Assembly (NCBI GenBank): GCA_964512075.1
Contig: CAZEID010000001.1
Location: 1 to 19,263, forward strand
Source of the DNA: CAZEID01 sp964512075
GTDB taxonomy: Bacteria; Patescibacteriota; WWE3; 9FT-COMBO-53-11
DNA length: 19,263 bases
Direction: 5' to 3'
Part shown: piece after piece, positions 4,450 through 11,494 of the stretch
How the letters are laid out: the number at the start of each line of letters is the position of its first letter
Position numbering within the stretch: position 1 is the stretch's first letter
Program-made: the position numbers and the translations under genes
The notes under the pieces: generated by a model
Database searches by the model: none
Seen by the model: the letters and a program-made list of their open reading frames with translations, nothing else
What the model was told of the DNA's origin: nothing

Positions 4450-4854
4450 TTAAGTCTTCTCGGCCTTTTTGGCCTCGATCGCGGAACGGCTGGTCCCCGC
4501 AATCGCCATCTTCCGTCCCCGGCGAGTCCGGGCGTTCGTCCGCGTTCGCTGACCCCGCACCGGCAGATTCTTCTCGTGGCGAGACCCCCGATAGGAACCA
4601 ATCTCCTTCAACCGCTTGATATTCATGGTCATCTCCGCTACCAGCTCCCCCTCCACCCGGTAACCGCCTTTCTCAATCGCATCCCGAATTTTTCCGACCT
4701 GCACCTCGGTCAAATCTTTAACCCGGATATCAGGAGAAACACCGGCTTCGGCTAAGATCTTCTTCGCCAAGTTCGATCCAATCCCCCGGATATAGGTCAA
4801 AGCTACTCCCACCTTTTTTTCAGTTGGCAAATCTACTCCTTCAATTCGAGCCAT
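4450..4854 (-). CDS. rpsM: 30S ribosomal protein S13 (uS13)
   Basis: Head protein that contacts the P-site tRNA and the B1 intersubunit bridges. The 134 residues start MARIEGVDLPTEKKV. They contain the helix-two-turns-helix core (TYIRGIGSNLAKKIL) and the tail SYRGSRHEKNLPVRGQRTRTNARTRRG, followed by an extra about 18 residues rich in Ala and Lys. The ATG at 4854 is preceded by GGGGAGGG; the frame stays open upstream to 4962, but that extension is hydrophobic and has no family match. A 175-bp spacer separates it from rpmJ. Confidence 0.98.
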   Translation of the reverse strand: MARIEGVDLPTEKKVGVALTYIRGIGSNLAKKILAEAGVSPDIRVKDLTEVQVGKIRDAIEKGGYRVEGELVAEMTMNIKRLKEIGSYRGSRHEKNLPVRGQRTRTNARTRRGRKMAIAGTSRSAIEAKKAEKT

Positions 4855-5029
4855 CCACCCTCCCCTCGGTCGTAAGTAACCCAGTAAAATCAGGATGCGA
4901 GCGAAGATCACTACTCCCGCACTCAACTTTGTTCTGGTACGGGACAACTGCCGTAAAAGCAATAACGGCTTTCGTTGTATTTTTTACTAGCCTTATTGAT
5001 GTTGTTGACTCCATTGACTTACTAACTAA
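4855..5029. other. rpmJ-rpsM spacer (175 bp)
   Basis: One of the few real gaps in the superoperon. It opens (minus sense) with stop triplets in all three frames after rpmJ, then a degenerate 9-bp tandem array, then a possible 5-bp hairpin (GCCGT/ACGGC, about 4950-4970), and ends in the strong rpsM ribosome binding site. I see no convincing promoter and no recognisable copy of the rpmJ end. Confidence 0.5.
4983..5027. repeat. Degenerate 9-bp tandem array after rpmJ
   Basis: Five plus-strand units in register: TTTACTAGC, CTTATTGAT, GTTGTTGAC, TCCATTGAC, TTACTAACT. The consensus is close to TTTATTGAC, the same as units in the rpsK-rpsD spacer at 3936-3944. In both places the array starts within a few bases of a stop codon. 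Confidence 0.55.
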
Positions 5030-5143
5030 CTATCCCTGCCGCTGCTTGTGCTTAGGATTCTTGCAAATCACATAAAGTCGCCCAGCGCGCTTCACAATCT
5101 TACAATCCTTACACATTTTCTTCACTGAAGCTCGAACTTTCAT
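5030..5143 (-). CDS. rpmJ: 50S ribosomal protein L36 (bL36), zinc-binding
   Basis: Smallest ribosomal protein, 37 residues: MKVRASVKKMCKDCKIVKRA, then GRLYVICKNPKHKQRQG. Cys11, Cys14, Cys27 and His32 form the zinc site of the C+ form. The ATG follows infA by 12 bases, with AAAGGA upstream. The TAG is the first of three TAG triplets spaced 4 bases apart, giving stops in all frames. The place between infA and rpsM is standard. Confidence 0.97.
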   Translation of the reverse strand: MKVRASVKKMCKDCKIVKRAGRLYVICKNPKHKQRQG

Positions 5144-5155
5144 CTACTTAGTCCT

Positions 5156-5377
5156 TTACTTACCCCGGTAAACTACGCGCCCCCGTCCCGGATCGTAGGG
5201 GGAGAGCTCGACTCGAACCGAGTCGCCGGGGAGAACCTTAATGCGGTGAATCCGCATCTTTCCGGAGATGTGAGCAAGCACCTCCCGCCCGTCTTCAAGC
5301 TCTACCCGAAAAAGGGCATTGGGAAGAGTTTCCTTAACGATCCCGTTGCACTCAATTTTGCCTTCTGTTTTTACCAT
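5156..5377 (-). CDS. infA: Translation initiation factor IF-1
   Basis: Binds the 30S A site during initiation. The 73 residues form one OB fold: EGKIECNGIVKETLPNALFRVELEDG, VLAHISGKMRIHRIKVLPGD, and the conserved YDPGRGRVVYRGK end, which resembles the usual YDLTKGRIxxRxK. Length is normal. It starts 10 bases after map with no clear ribosome binding site. A second in-frame stop follows four codons after the TAA. Confidence 0.98.
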   Translation of the reverse strand: MVKTEGKIECNGIVKETLPNALFRVELEDGREVLAHISGKMRIHRIKVLPGDSVRVELSPYDPGRGRVVYRGK

Positions 5378-5387
5378 ACGAACCCGA

Positions 5388-6137
5388 TTAGGTCAAGATT
5401 ATAGGACCATTGCTAGTCACGGCCACCGTTTTCTCAAACAGCGCGCTGCAGCTCCCGTCCCGCGTTTTAATCGTCCAACCATCTTCCGCAACCTCCAGCT
5501 CCGGACTTCCTTCAGTATAAATCACTTCAATCGCCAGCGTCATTCCCGCTTGAAGCTTTGGCCCGCCTCGCTGAACTACTCGACAAGGAATCTGAGGCTC
5601 TTCGTGAAGCTCGCGACCCACCCCGTGGCCAACTAAAGTTTCTACCGGCGAATAACCGTCGCGCTCCAGCACCTCCTGCATGGCGGCGGAGATCTGATCT
5701 ACCCGGTTCCCCGCCCGCGCTTGAGCAATCGCCTGAGCCAGAGCCCGCTCCCCCGATTCCAAAAACCGCTGCCGGTCCGCCGATGCCCGACGCCGTCCCC
5801 CAACTGCAACGGTCCAAGCCGCGTCAGTGTTGAATCCTCTGTAATAGGTTCCCAGGTCGACGCTCAAAATATCCCCGGCCGCCAATTTCCGCATTGTAGG
5901 AATTCCATGCACGACTCCCTCATTGACGTTCAGACAAGTCGCGAACCGATAACCGCTAACTCGCTGAAACGCGGGCGTTCCCCCCCGGCGGGCAATCCCT
6001 TCCACAGCCACCCGCTCCAACTCTAAGAGGGCTGTCCCGGGCCGAACCGCGGCGAGAACTTCCTGCAAAACCTCTGCGGTAATCCGACCGCCCTGCCGCA
6101 TAATCTCAATTTCTCCCGAACTTTTAATTGGAATCAT
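5388..6137 (-). CDS. map: Methionine aminopeptidase, type I
   Basis: Removes the initiator Met from nascent proteins. The 249 residues from the ATG at 6137 (MIPIKSSGEIEIMRQGGR) match the family start; the longer reading begins at TTG. Substrate His77 and all five metal ligands are visible: Asp94 (LSVDLG), Asp105 (NTDAAW), His171 (VGHGVG), Glu204 (LAIEV) and Glu235 (LFEKTVAVT); His178 (ELHEEP) is also present. There is no N-terminal zinc-finger extension, so it is the type Ia class. It lies between the ybaB-like gene and infA, where many bacteria have adk-map-infA; adk is absent. No clear Shine-Dalgarno is seen. Confidence 0.97.
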   Translation of the reverse strand: MIPIKSSGEIEIMRQGGRITAEVLQEVLAAVRPGTALLELERVAVEGIARRGGTPAFQRVSGYRFATCLNVNEGVVHGIPTMRKLAAGDILSVDLGTYYRGFNTDAAWTVAVGGRRRASADRQRFLESGERALAQAIAQARAGNRVDQISAAMQEVLERDGYSPVETLVGHGVGRELHEEPQIPCRVVQRGGPKLQAGMTLAIEVIYTEGSPELEVAEDGWTIKTRDGSCSALFEKTVAVTSNGPIILT

Positions 6138-6191
6138 CGCAACCCGAAGCGGAATCAACGCCGCCGGGAGTATCCGTAAGGATCATCGGCA

Positions 6192-6458
6192 TTAGAGACC
6201 GGGGATTTTCATGCCCATAAGCATCCCAGAAAGTTTTTTCGAAACCTCTTTCTGCGACTCTTTCACCGCCCTATTAAAAGCCTTCTTAAGGTCCTCTCGC
6301 TCTACCCCGTCTACCTCCAACCGCTCGATCTGCTGATCCCCCCGAATTTCAATTCGGATATTTCCTTCCTTCACTTCAGTTTTAATTTTTTCCATCTCGG
6401 ACTTAAGCTGCTGGCCCTGCCTCCGGAGCTCATTCAGTTGCTTAATCTGCTCGAACAT
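6192..6458 (-). CDS. YbaB/EbfC-family DNA-binding protein
   Basis: Family members are small dimeric nucleoid-associated proteins that bind DNA. The 88 residues show the family plan: an N-terminal amphipathic coiled-coil helix rich in Gln, Lys and Glu (MFEQIKQLNELRRQGQQLKS), a central strand region with a short G-D loop (IRIEIRGDQQIERLEVDG), a second helix (DLKKAFNRAVKESQKEVSKK) and a terminal MGMKIPGL motif. Members commonly lie beside dnaX and recR; here the gene takes the place of adk between secY and map. No ribosome binding site is evident in the 38-bp spacer from secY. The family call is by overall pattern, not by a diagnostic residue. Confidence 0.8.
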   Translation of the reverse strand: MFEQIKQLNELRRQGQQLKSEMEKIKTEVKEGNIRIEIRGDQQIERLEVDGVEREDLKKAFNRAVKESQKEVSKKLSGMLMGMKIPGL

Positions 6459-6496
6459 CTCAGTTACTAACTATAAACCATCCGCAACCTAACTAT

Positions 6497-7759
6497 CTAG
6501 AGATAACCCTCATAATCCCGGACCGACAGCTCCCCCTCGATCTGGCGGAGAGTCTCCAGGACTACCGAGACCACAATCAAAACTCCCGTTCCGCCTAAAG
6601 TAAAAGCCGTTACCCCAGTCAAAGCCGACCCCACCGAAGGGAGAACCGCCACCATCCCCAAAAAGATCCCGCCAAAGAAAGTGATCCGAGTTACAATTCG
6701 GTCGAGAAAGTCCTTAGTAGCAACCCCCGGCCGGATCCCCGGGACGAAGCTGCCGCGCTTTTGCAGATTTTCTGCCAAGTCCTTGGTGTTGAAAACCACC
6801 GCGGTATAGAAAAAAGTAAAAAGAAACACCAAGAGGAAGTAAAAAACATTGTAGAAGAAGGAGCTGGGATTAAAAAGCTGAATAACTTTATTGGCAACTT
6901 CCACCACCAGGGGGTTTCCCACCCCCAGCAAGTAGCGAGCCACGGTTGGCGGAATTAGCACCAAGGAGATGGCAAAGATGATTGGAATCACGCCCGCCTG
7001 ATTCAATCTAAGCGGCAGAAAACTCTGGACGGCGGCCCGCGGCCCCCGGACCGCGTACTGAATCGGCACCCGCCGAACTGCCTCGCTAATCGAGACCACC
7101 CCCGCAAACAGGGCCAAGAGAAGGAGGAGAAAGAGAATCAAATTGCCAGTTTGGCCGCCGCTCAAGGATGTAACGGTTTGGGCCAGAGAAAGCGGATAGC
7201 CAGCTGCAATTCCCACAAAAATGAGGAGGGAAATGCCGTTGCCAATCCCCCGCTCGCTCACCAGTTCTCCCAACCACATGAGGAGAAGTGAGCCGGCAGA
7301 AAGAGCTAAAACCAAAGCCATCAATGTGACTGGGTCCAGCCCTTGGACGACCCCCTGCTGCCGCAACAGAAAATAAAACCCGTAGCCTTGTAAGATCGCT
7401 AAGGGAAGGGTCAAAAACCGGGTGTATTGGTTAATCTTGGCCTGGCCGTATTCTCCTTCCTGGGCGATCTCTTTTAACCTGGGAAACCCAAAAGTCAGAA
7501 TCTGAAAGATAATGGAAGCATTAATGTAGGGGGCCAATCCCAGAGAAACGACGGAAAAGTTCTCCATCGTCCCCCCCGAAAAAGCGCTCAAAAGGCCTAG
7601 AAGCGCGTTGGTGGAGAAGAGCTGACGGAGCGCGGCCCGATCCACTCCCGGCAAAGGAAGGTGGGCAAAAAAGCGAAAGAGAACAATGATCCCGAGCGTG
7701 AAAACAATCTTTCTCCGAAGCTCTCTCTGGCTCCAGACTCTTCTCAGCGTTTCAATCAT
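6497..7759 (-). CDS. secY: Protein translocase subunit SecY
   Basis: Channel-forming subunit of the SecYEG translocon in the cytoplasmic membrane. The 420 residues contain about ten hydrophobic segments and the family landmarks: the plug region after TM1 (LPLPGVDRAAL, FSGGTMENFSVVSLGLAPYINASIIFQ), SERGIGNGISLLIF, the cytoplasmic loop VPIQYAVRGPR, LPLRLNQAGVIPIIFA, and FVPGIRPGVATKDFLDRIVTRITF. The ATG overlaps the rplO stop (ATGA), so translation is probably coupled. Length is normal. After the TAG, TAG recurs at 4-base steps (three frames stopped). Position after rplO is standard for the spc operon. Confidence 0.98.
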   Translation of the reverse strand: MIETLRRVWSQRELRRKIVFTLGIIVLFRFFAHLPLPGVDRAALRQLFSTNALLGLLSAFSGGTMENFSVVSLGLAPYINASIIFQILTFGFPRLKEIAQEGEYGQAKINQYTRFLTLPLAILQGYGFYFLLRQQGVVQGLDPVTLMALVLALSAGSLLLMWLGELVSERGIGNGISLLIFVGIAAGYPLSLAQTVTSLSGGQTGNLILFLLLLLALFAGVVSISEAVRRVPIQYAVRGPRAAVQSFLPLRLNQAGVIPIIFAISLVLIPPTVARYLLGVGNPLVVEVANKVIQLFNPSSFFYNVFYFLLVFLFTFFYTAVVFNTKDLAENLQKRGSFVPGIRPGVATKDFLDRIVTRITFFGGIFLGMVAVLPSVGSALTGVTAFTLGGTGVLIVVSVVLETLRQIEGELSVRDYEGYL

Positions 7760-7965
7760 TTTCGGCGCGACCGAAAGCCGCCCCGGCGGGGCAGGCGCCG
7801 AACCAACGGCAGCTGCCCGCCTTCAAAAGTAGGACGCAAGCGCCCCCGCACCTTTTGCCCTTTCGCCCCGCGGCCAGTAGTATGGCCACCCTTACCAGAG
7901 CCGTATCCTCTTCCGACCCGCTTCTTTGGTTTTTGAGTAATCTTCGTTAGACTAGCAAGGTCCAT
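7756..7965 (-). CDS. rplO: 50S ribosomal protein L15 (uL15), N-terminal half only
   Basis: The 69 residues match the N-terminal extension of L15, which penetrates the 23S rRNA: RVGRGYGSGKGGHTTGRGAKGQK, then FEGGQLPLVRRLPRRGGF. Full-length L15 is about 145 residues; here the protein stops right after this segment (SRRK), losing the whole C-terminal globular domain with the family signature. The stop overlaps the secY start in an ATGA junction, so this end looks like an established gene boundary. I find no second half in another frame. The start is 4 bases after rpsE, with rpmD (L30) absent. Confidence 0.92.
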   Translation of the reverse strand: MDLASLTKITQKPKKRVGRGYGSGKGGHTTGRGAKGQKVRGRLRPTFEGGQLPLVRRLPRRGGFRSRRK

Positions 7966-7969
7966 TTCT

Positions 7970-8428
7970 TTAGCTCAATCTTTCTAACGCCCGGATAGTA
8001 GCCTGGGCGTTGATCATGGGATTGCGCGTTCCAATGATCTTCGTCGAAGCATCTTTCACTCCCGCCAGTTCCAAAATGCTGCGAACCACTCCGCCGGCGA
8101 TTAGGCCGGTCCCGCGGGGGGCCGGCATCAACAAAATCTCCACTGCCCCATCCCTAATTACCACCCGCCGCGGGATGGTGGACCCTTTAAGGGAGATGGG
8201 AAAGACTTTCCGCTTGGCTTGAGCCGTCGCTTTGGAAATCGCCGAACGAAGGTCGGCCGCCTTTCCGTACCCCAAGCCAACCTTTCCACTCCGGTTACCC
8301 ACTGCCACCAAAGCCGTAAAGCCAACCTTATCCCCGCCCTTGATCTTCTTCGCGACGCGATTAACTACCAATACTCGGTCCGCAAACTCTTCTGGAACAG
8401 CAAGCTTTTTTTGGCGATCTTCTCCCAT
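7970..8428 (-). CDS. rpsE: 30S ribosomal protein S5 (uS5)
   Basis: Body protein important for decoding fidelity and mRNA unwinding. The 152 residues hold the double-stranded-RNA-binding-like half (VLVVNRVAKKIKGGDKVGFTALVAVGNRSGKVGLGYGKA) and the C-terminal half with the conserved MPAPRGTGLIAGGVVRSILELAGVKDASTK and SRN-like GTRNPMINAQATI. The ATG lies 14 bases after rplR with no clear Shine-Dalgarno. In most bacteria rpmD follows; here rplO follows after 4 bases. Confidence 0.98.
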   Translation of the reverse strand: MGEDRQKKLAVPEEFADRVLVVNRVAKKIKGGDKVGFTALVAVGNRSGKVGLGYGKAADLRSAISKATAQAKRKVFPISLKGSTIPRRVVIRDGAVEILLMPAPRGTGLIAGGVVRSILELAGVKDASTKIIGTRNPMINAQATIRALERLS

Positions 8429-8442
8429 TTTTTTAGTTAATT

Positions 8443-8787
8443 CTAAAACTCCAATCCCCCCCGGCGAGCCCCCTCCGCCACCGCCGCTACTCGACCATGG
8501 TAAGAATAGCGCCCCCGGTCGAAAACTACCTTCCCAATTTTCCTCTTCCGCGCCGCCGCCGCTAAAGCTTCTCCCACTTTGACCGCCCGCTCCTGCGGCG
8601 TCCCTCCTTCTAGAGCACTATCCGAAGCGGCAGCCAAAGTCACTCCCTTCTGATCATCAATCAGCTGGGCGTAGATGTGCCGATTAGACCGAAAAACGGA
8701 AAGTCGCGGTCGCTCAGCTGTCCCTCGGATTCTTCCCCGCCCGCGCCGCTGGCGACGCCAACGATTGACTTGAACCTTCCGCAACAT
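8443..8787 (-). CDS. rplR: 50S ribosomal protein L18 (uL18)
   Basis: Binds 5S rRNA together with L5 in the central protuberance. The 114 residues contain the basic N-terminal arm (RRQRRGRGRIRGT), RPRLSVFRSNRHIYAQLIDD, and FDRGRYSYHGRVAAVAEGARRGGLEF, the canonical end. The ATG overlaps the rplF stop by one base (TAATG), with GGAGGAGGGG about 9 bases before it. Length is normal. Confidence 0.98.
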   Translation of the reverse strand: MLRKVQVNRWRRQRRGRGRIRGTAERPRLSVFRSNRHIYAQLIDDQKGVTLAAASDSALEGGTPQERAVKVGEALAAAARKRKIGKVVFDRGRYSYHGRVAAVAEGARRGGLEF

Positions 8788-9335
8788 TAAACTGCCCCTC
8801 CTCCGGCCGCGGCCTTAACCGCCTTTCCCTGCTTGCGGCGAACCACTTCCTGAACGTAGCGAATTCCCTTACCCTTGTATGGTTCGGGCGGACGAAGCTT
8901 ACGGATCTCTGCCGCCGTTTGCGCTACGAGCTCCTTATTCACTCCAGACAGCCTAATCTTGGTGTTTTCGGGCACTTCCACCGCCACCCCCTCGGGCACT
9001 TGGTACTCCACCGGGTGGGAAAACCCAAGAGAAAATCTCAAACCCGCGGGGGTTTTCTCAACCCGGTATCCTACCCCAACAAGTTCCAACTCCTTCACGA
9101 ACCCCCGGCTAACGCCTTCGACTGCGTTCCGAACCAACGCGAAGGCCAATCCGAAAACCGCCGCCGGAACGGCCGGACTCTTCTTTAAAGCAACCGATCG
9201 CTCTACCACTTGCGCGGTCACTCCGGAAGGGAGGTTCACGGAAAGAGACCCCAAAGGACCGGTAACTCGAATCGTCGAGGCCGCCACTTCGACACTCACA
9301 CCCTCTGGCAATGTTAGCGGTTTTTTACCTACCAT
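8787..9335 (-). CDS. rplF: 50S ribosomal protein L6 (uL6)
   Basis: Large-subunit protein near the sarcin-ricin loop, with two tandem L6 folds. The 182 residues begin MVGKKPLTLPEGVSVEV and end with the diagnostic PPEPYKGKGIRYVQEVVRRKQGKA. The ATG at 9335 is chosen over an upstream TTG at 9341 because GAGGAG lies 10 bases before it and it gives the usual N-terminus. A short Gly/Ala tail ends the protein. It sits between rpsH and rplR as usual. Confidence 0.98.
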   Translation of the reverse strand: MVGKKPLTLPEGVSVEVAASTIRVTGPLGSLSVNLPSGVTAQVVERSVALKKSPAVPAAVFGLAFALVRNAVEGVSRGFVKELELVGVGYRVEKTPAGLRFSLGFSHPVEYQVPEGVAVEVPENTKIRLSGVNKELVAQTAAEIRKLRPPEPYKGKGIRYVQEVVRRKQGKAVKAAAGGGAV

Positions 9336-9360
9336 CAACAATCAACTCCTCAAGCATCCT

Positions 9361-9735
9361 CTACCAAACTTCCCCCAGCGGCTCTCCTCCAAGTTTCTGC
9401 TTCCGAGCTTCGCGCTGGGTCATAATCCCTTTGGAAGTGGAAATGATCTGCACCCCCTGGGGCGGGTTTTGAAGCTCCCGCCAAGAAACGTACCAGCGCT
9501 GGCCGGGTTTGGACAGCCGCCGAATCTGTCCCAACCGCAGCCCCTTCAAAGCTAAGAAGAACCGACTTCCGCCAGACTCCTTAAACTTCCGAACCTCACT
9601 TAGGTAACCCTCCTCTTTAAGAAGTTGAGCAATCTTCTCCTTCAGGGAAGAAAAGGGTACCACCACTTCTTCCCTTCCCGCCCGTCGGGCGTTAACAAGG
9701 GCCACAAACATATCCGCAATTGGGTCAGTTCTCAT
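9361..9735 (-). CDS. rpsH: 30S ribosomal protein S8 (uS8)
   Basis: Binds helix 21 of 16S rRNA; in enteric bacteria it also represses the spc operon. The 124 residues start MRTDPIADMFVALVNARRAG and contain the C-terminal ISTSKGIMTQREARKQKLGGEPLGEVW block typical of S8. A strong GGGGAGG precedes the ATG. It follows rpsN by 25 bases. Confidence 0.98.
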   Translation of the reverse strand: MRTDPIADMFVALVNARRAGREEVVVPFSSLKEKIAQLLKEEGYLSEVRKFKESGGSRFFLALKGLRLGQIRRLSKPGQRWYVSWRELQNPPQGVQIISTSKGIMTQREARKQKLGGEPLGEVW

Positions 9736-9760
9736 TTTTGTTCCTCCCCGCGAAAAACTG

Positions 9761-9946
9761 CTACCATGACGCTTTCCTCACCCCCGGCAATTCACCTTTA
9801 GAAGCTAATTCCCGAAAACAGATCCGACACATGCCAAACTTGCGGAGATAAGCGCCGGAGCGGCCACAAATTTGGCAACGGTGGTAGCGGCGAGTCTTGA
9901 ACTTCGGCGTTCTTTTATGTCTTTCAATCCAACTTGCTCTCGGCAT
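9761..9946 (-). CDS. rpsN: 30S ribosomal protein S14 type Z (uS14), zinc-binding
   Basis: Short zinc form of S14 in the 30S head. It is 61 residues long, with Cys24, Cys27, Cys40 and Cys43 in CQIC and CRIC knuckles, and ends in the standard ELPGVRKASW. The ATG is one base after the rplE stop, with GGGGA upstream. Length and motif match the zinc-dependent type, not the 100-residue Cys-free type. Confidence 0.98.
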   Translation of the reverse strand: MPRASWIERHKRTPKFKTRRYHRCQICGRSGAYLRKFGMCRICFRELASKGELPGVRKASW

Positions 9947-9947
9947 T

Positions 9948-10517
9948 TTATTTCCCCGGCGAAACTAGCGAGCCCTTACTTGCATCCTCCCTAAACGGCA
10001 TTCCTAAACCCTTGAGGACTCGATAAGCTTTTTCATCATTCCCGGAATTCGTCACGATTGTAACCTCCATCCCCCGAACCTTATCAACTTTGTGGGGATC
10101 CACCTCGGGAAAGGAAGTGTGCCCCTCGATCCCAATCGTCAAATTTCCCCGCCGGTCGAAACTCTTCCGCGAAATCCCCTTGAAACCTTTTGTCCGGGGC
10201 AGAACAATCTTGATTAACTTTTCCAAAAAATCCCACATCCTTTTCCCCCGCAAAGTAACGGTCAGCCCCACCAACTCGCCCTTCTTGAGATTGAAGGAGG
10301 CCACGGCTTTCTTGGCCAGCCGAACGGCGGGAGCCTGACCAGTAACTTTAGCTAACTCTTCTTTAGCCTTCTCCAAACTCTCCTTGTTTCCGCGCTCTGC
10401 CCCCACTCCCATGTTCACCACAATCTTAACGACGGTGGGAACACCGTAGATATTTCCCTTCCCTAATTCGCCTTTAAGCTGAGGAACTACCTCAGTTTGG
10501 TAAATCTTTTTAATCAT
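9948..10517 (-). CDS. rplE: 50S ribosomal protein L5 (uL5)
   Basis: 5S rRNA-binding protein of the central protuberance that contacts P-site tRNA. The 189 residues include VPTVVKIVVNMGVG, the GLTVTLRGKRMWDFLEKL block, PRTKGFKGISRKSFDRRGNLTIGIEGHTSFPEV and VTIVTNSGNDEKAYRVLKGLGMPF. The start is the ATG at 10517, overlapping the rplX stop (ATGA); upstream codons in frame to 10556 have no family match. The last about 10 residues are a small extra tail. Confidence 0.98.
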   Translation of the reverse strand: MIKKIYQTEVVPQLKGELGKGNIYGVPTVVKIVVNMGVGAERGNKESLEKAKEELAKVTGQAPAVRLAKKAVASFNLKKGELVGLTVTLRGKRMWDFLEKLIKIVLPRTKGFKGISRKSFDRRGNLTIGIEGHTSFPEVDPHKVDKVRGMEVTIVTNSGNDEKAYRVLKGLGMPFREDASKGSLVSPGK

Positions 10518-10825
10518 TTCCGATTGCCCTCCACCGAAGCACCACAATGCCGGCAAATCCGAGCTTTACTTAGGCGGGAGACCTTCTTACACTTCGGACA
10601 GACCACTCCCAACTTAGAAACCCAAATGGGGGCTTCACTCTCTCTGATTCCCCCTTGCCCCTCTGAAGTCTTCTTCGTAAAGTGCTTTACCAAATTAATG
10701 CCGGCCACTAAAGCCTTTCCCTCCCGAGGGAGGACCCGCAAAACCTCTCCCTCTCTCCCCCGATCCTTCCCCGAGAGTACCCGAACTTTATCTCCCTTTT
10801 TGACCTTCAAGCTAGCTCTAACCAT
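10514..10825 (-). CDS. rplX: 50S ribosomal protein L24 (uL24) with zinc ribbon
   Basis: Assembly-initiator protein with a KOW motif (KVKKGDKVRVLSGKDRGREGEVLRVLP, residues 7-33). The 103 residues end in a four-Cys ribbon (Cys76, Cys79, Cys91, Cys94: CPKC and CRHC), found in many but not all bacterial L24 proteins. The ATG at 10825 is 4 bases after rplN, with AAGGAGG inside the rplN end. The longer frame reading overlapping rplN is discarded. Confidence 0.97.
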   Translation of the reverse strand: MVRASLKVKKGDKVRVLSGKDRGREGEVLRVLPREGKALVAGINLVKHFTKKTSEGQGGIRESEAPIWVSKLGVVCPKCKKVSRLSKARICRHCGASVEGNRK

Positions 10826-10829
10826 TGCT

Positions 10830-11198
10830 TTAATAAACCTCCTTAGCCAAGGAAGCAATCTTTCTAAACCCCCGATCACGAACTTCCCGCGCGATGGGTC
10901 CGAGAACCCGGCTACCTTTAGGATTACCAGTCTTGTCAATAATCACACCCGCATTATCGTCGAACCGGATGTAAGAGCCATCCGGCCGGCGGACCTCCTT
11001 ACGCACCCGTACAATTACCGCCCGCTCAATCCCGTGATCTTTCACTACTCCGTGGGGGTCGGCACCGTGGACCGCAACTGAAACTACGTCCCCCACTGAA
11101 GCCACCCGAGATTGGCTTCTCCCAGGCAAACCGATCACCCGCAATTTTTTAGCCCCGGAGTTATCGGCCGCAACTAGCTCTGTTTCGCGCTGAATCAT
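10830..11198 (-). CDS. rplN: 50S ribosomal protein L14 (uL14)
   Basis: Interface protein forming intersubunit bridges. At 122 residues it is of normal length, with MIQRETELVAADNSGAKKLRVI, the AVIVRVRKEVRRPDGSYIRFDDNAGVII block and the end PIAREVRDRGFRKIASLAKEVY. It overlaps the rpsQ stop by four bases (ATGA), which suggests coupled translation. Confidence 0.98.
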   Translation of the reverse strand: MIQRETELVAADNSGAKKLRVIGLPGRSQSRVASVGDVVSVAVHGADPHGVVKDHGIERAVIVRVRKEVRRPDGSYIRFDDNAGVIIDKTGNPKGSRVLGPIAREVRDRGFRKIASLAKEVY

Positions 11199-11494
11199 TT
11201 CCTTACCCTCCCGGTCCTCGATAGAGGCTTCGCTTTCTCCCCACCCAAAGGCGGGACAGGACTTCCTTCAATTTCAACTACAACCCAGCGCTTTCGCCGC
11301 GAAAGTGGTCGGCTTTCCTCAATCACAACCCTTTGCCCCACCTGCGCCTCCCCCTCCAAATGGGCCAAGTAGTTCTTGGAGGCCCGAACCCGCTTGCGAT
11401 ATCGAGGGTGGTGAAAGACGCGGTCAACTTGAACCGAAACGGTTCGATTCCCGCTTCGCGCAATAATTTTTCCTTTAAGCCGCTTTCTTGCCAT
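11195..11494 (-). CDS. rpsQ: 30S ribosomal protein S17 (uS17)
   Basis: OB-fold body protein that binds helix 11 of 16S rRNA. The 99 residues include KRLKGKIIARSGNRTVSVQVDRVFHHPRYRKRVRASKNYLAH and VIEESRPLSRRKRWVVVEI, followed by a 20-residue basic tail. The start lies 20 bases inside the rpmC end, with no separate ribosome binding site of note. Confidence 0.97.
   Translation of the reverse strand: MARKRLKGKIIARSGNRTVSVQVDRVFHHPRYRKRVRASKNYLAHLEGEAQVGQRVVIEESRPLSRRKRWVVVEIEGSPVPPLGGEKAKPLSRTGRVRK

Noticed and set aside
4855..4962. In-frame upstream extension of rpsM with a hydrophobic stretch.
   Set aside because: S13 has a fixed N-terminus (MARI) and a strong ribosome binding site precedes the ATG at 4854; the extension matches nothing.
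5141..5167. infA ends Arg-Gly-Lys-TAA and is followed in frame by Arg-Thr-Lys-TAG, like a miniature repeat of the gene end.
   Set aside because: Four codons only; easily coincidental.
6138..6191. Short ORF (about 20 codons) in the ybaB-map spacer, considered as an adk remnant.
   Set aside because: No adenylate kinase motif (P-loop GxPGxGKxT) can be seen.
6459..6500. Possible copy of the secY 3' end in the secY-ybaB spacer (Asp-Gly-Leu-TAG against Glu-Gly-Tyr-Leu-TAG).
   Set aside because: Only three codons plus a stop with a gap; too short to separate from chance, although it fits the pattern at rpsI and rpsK.
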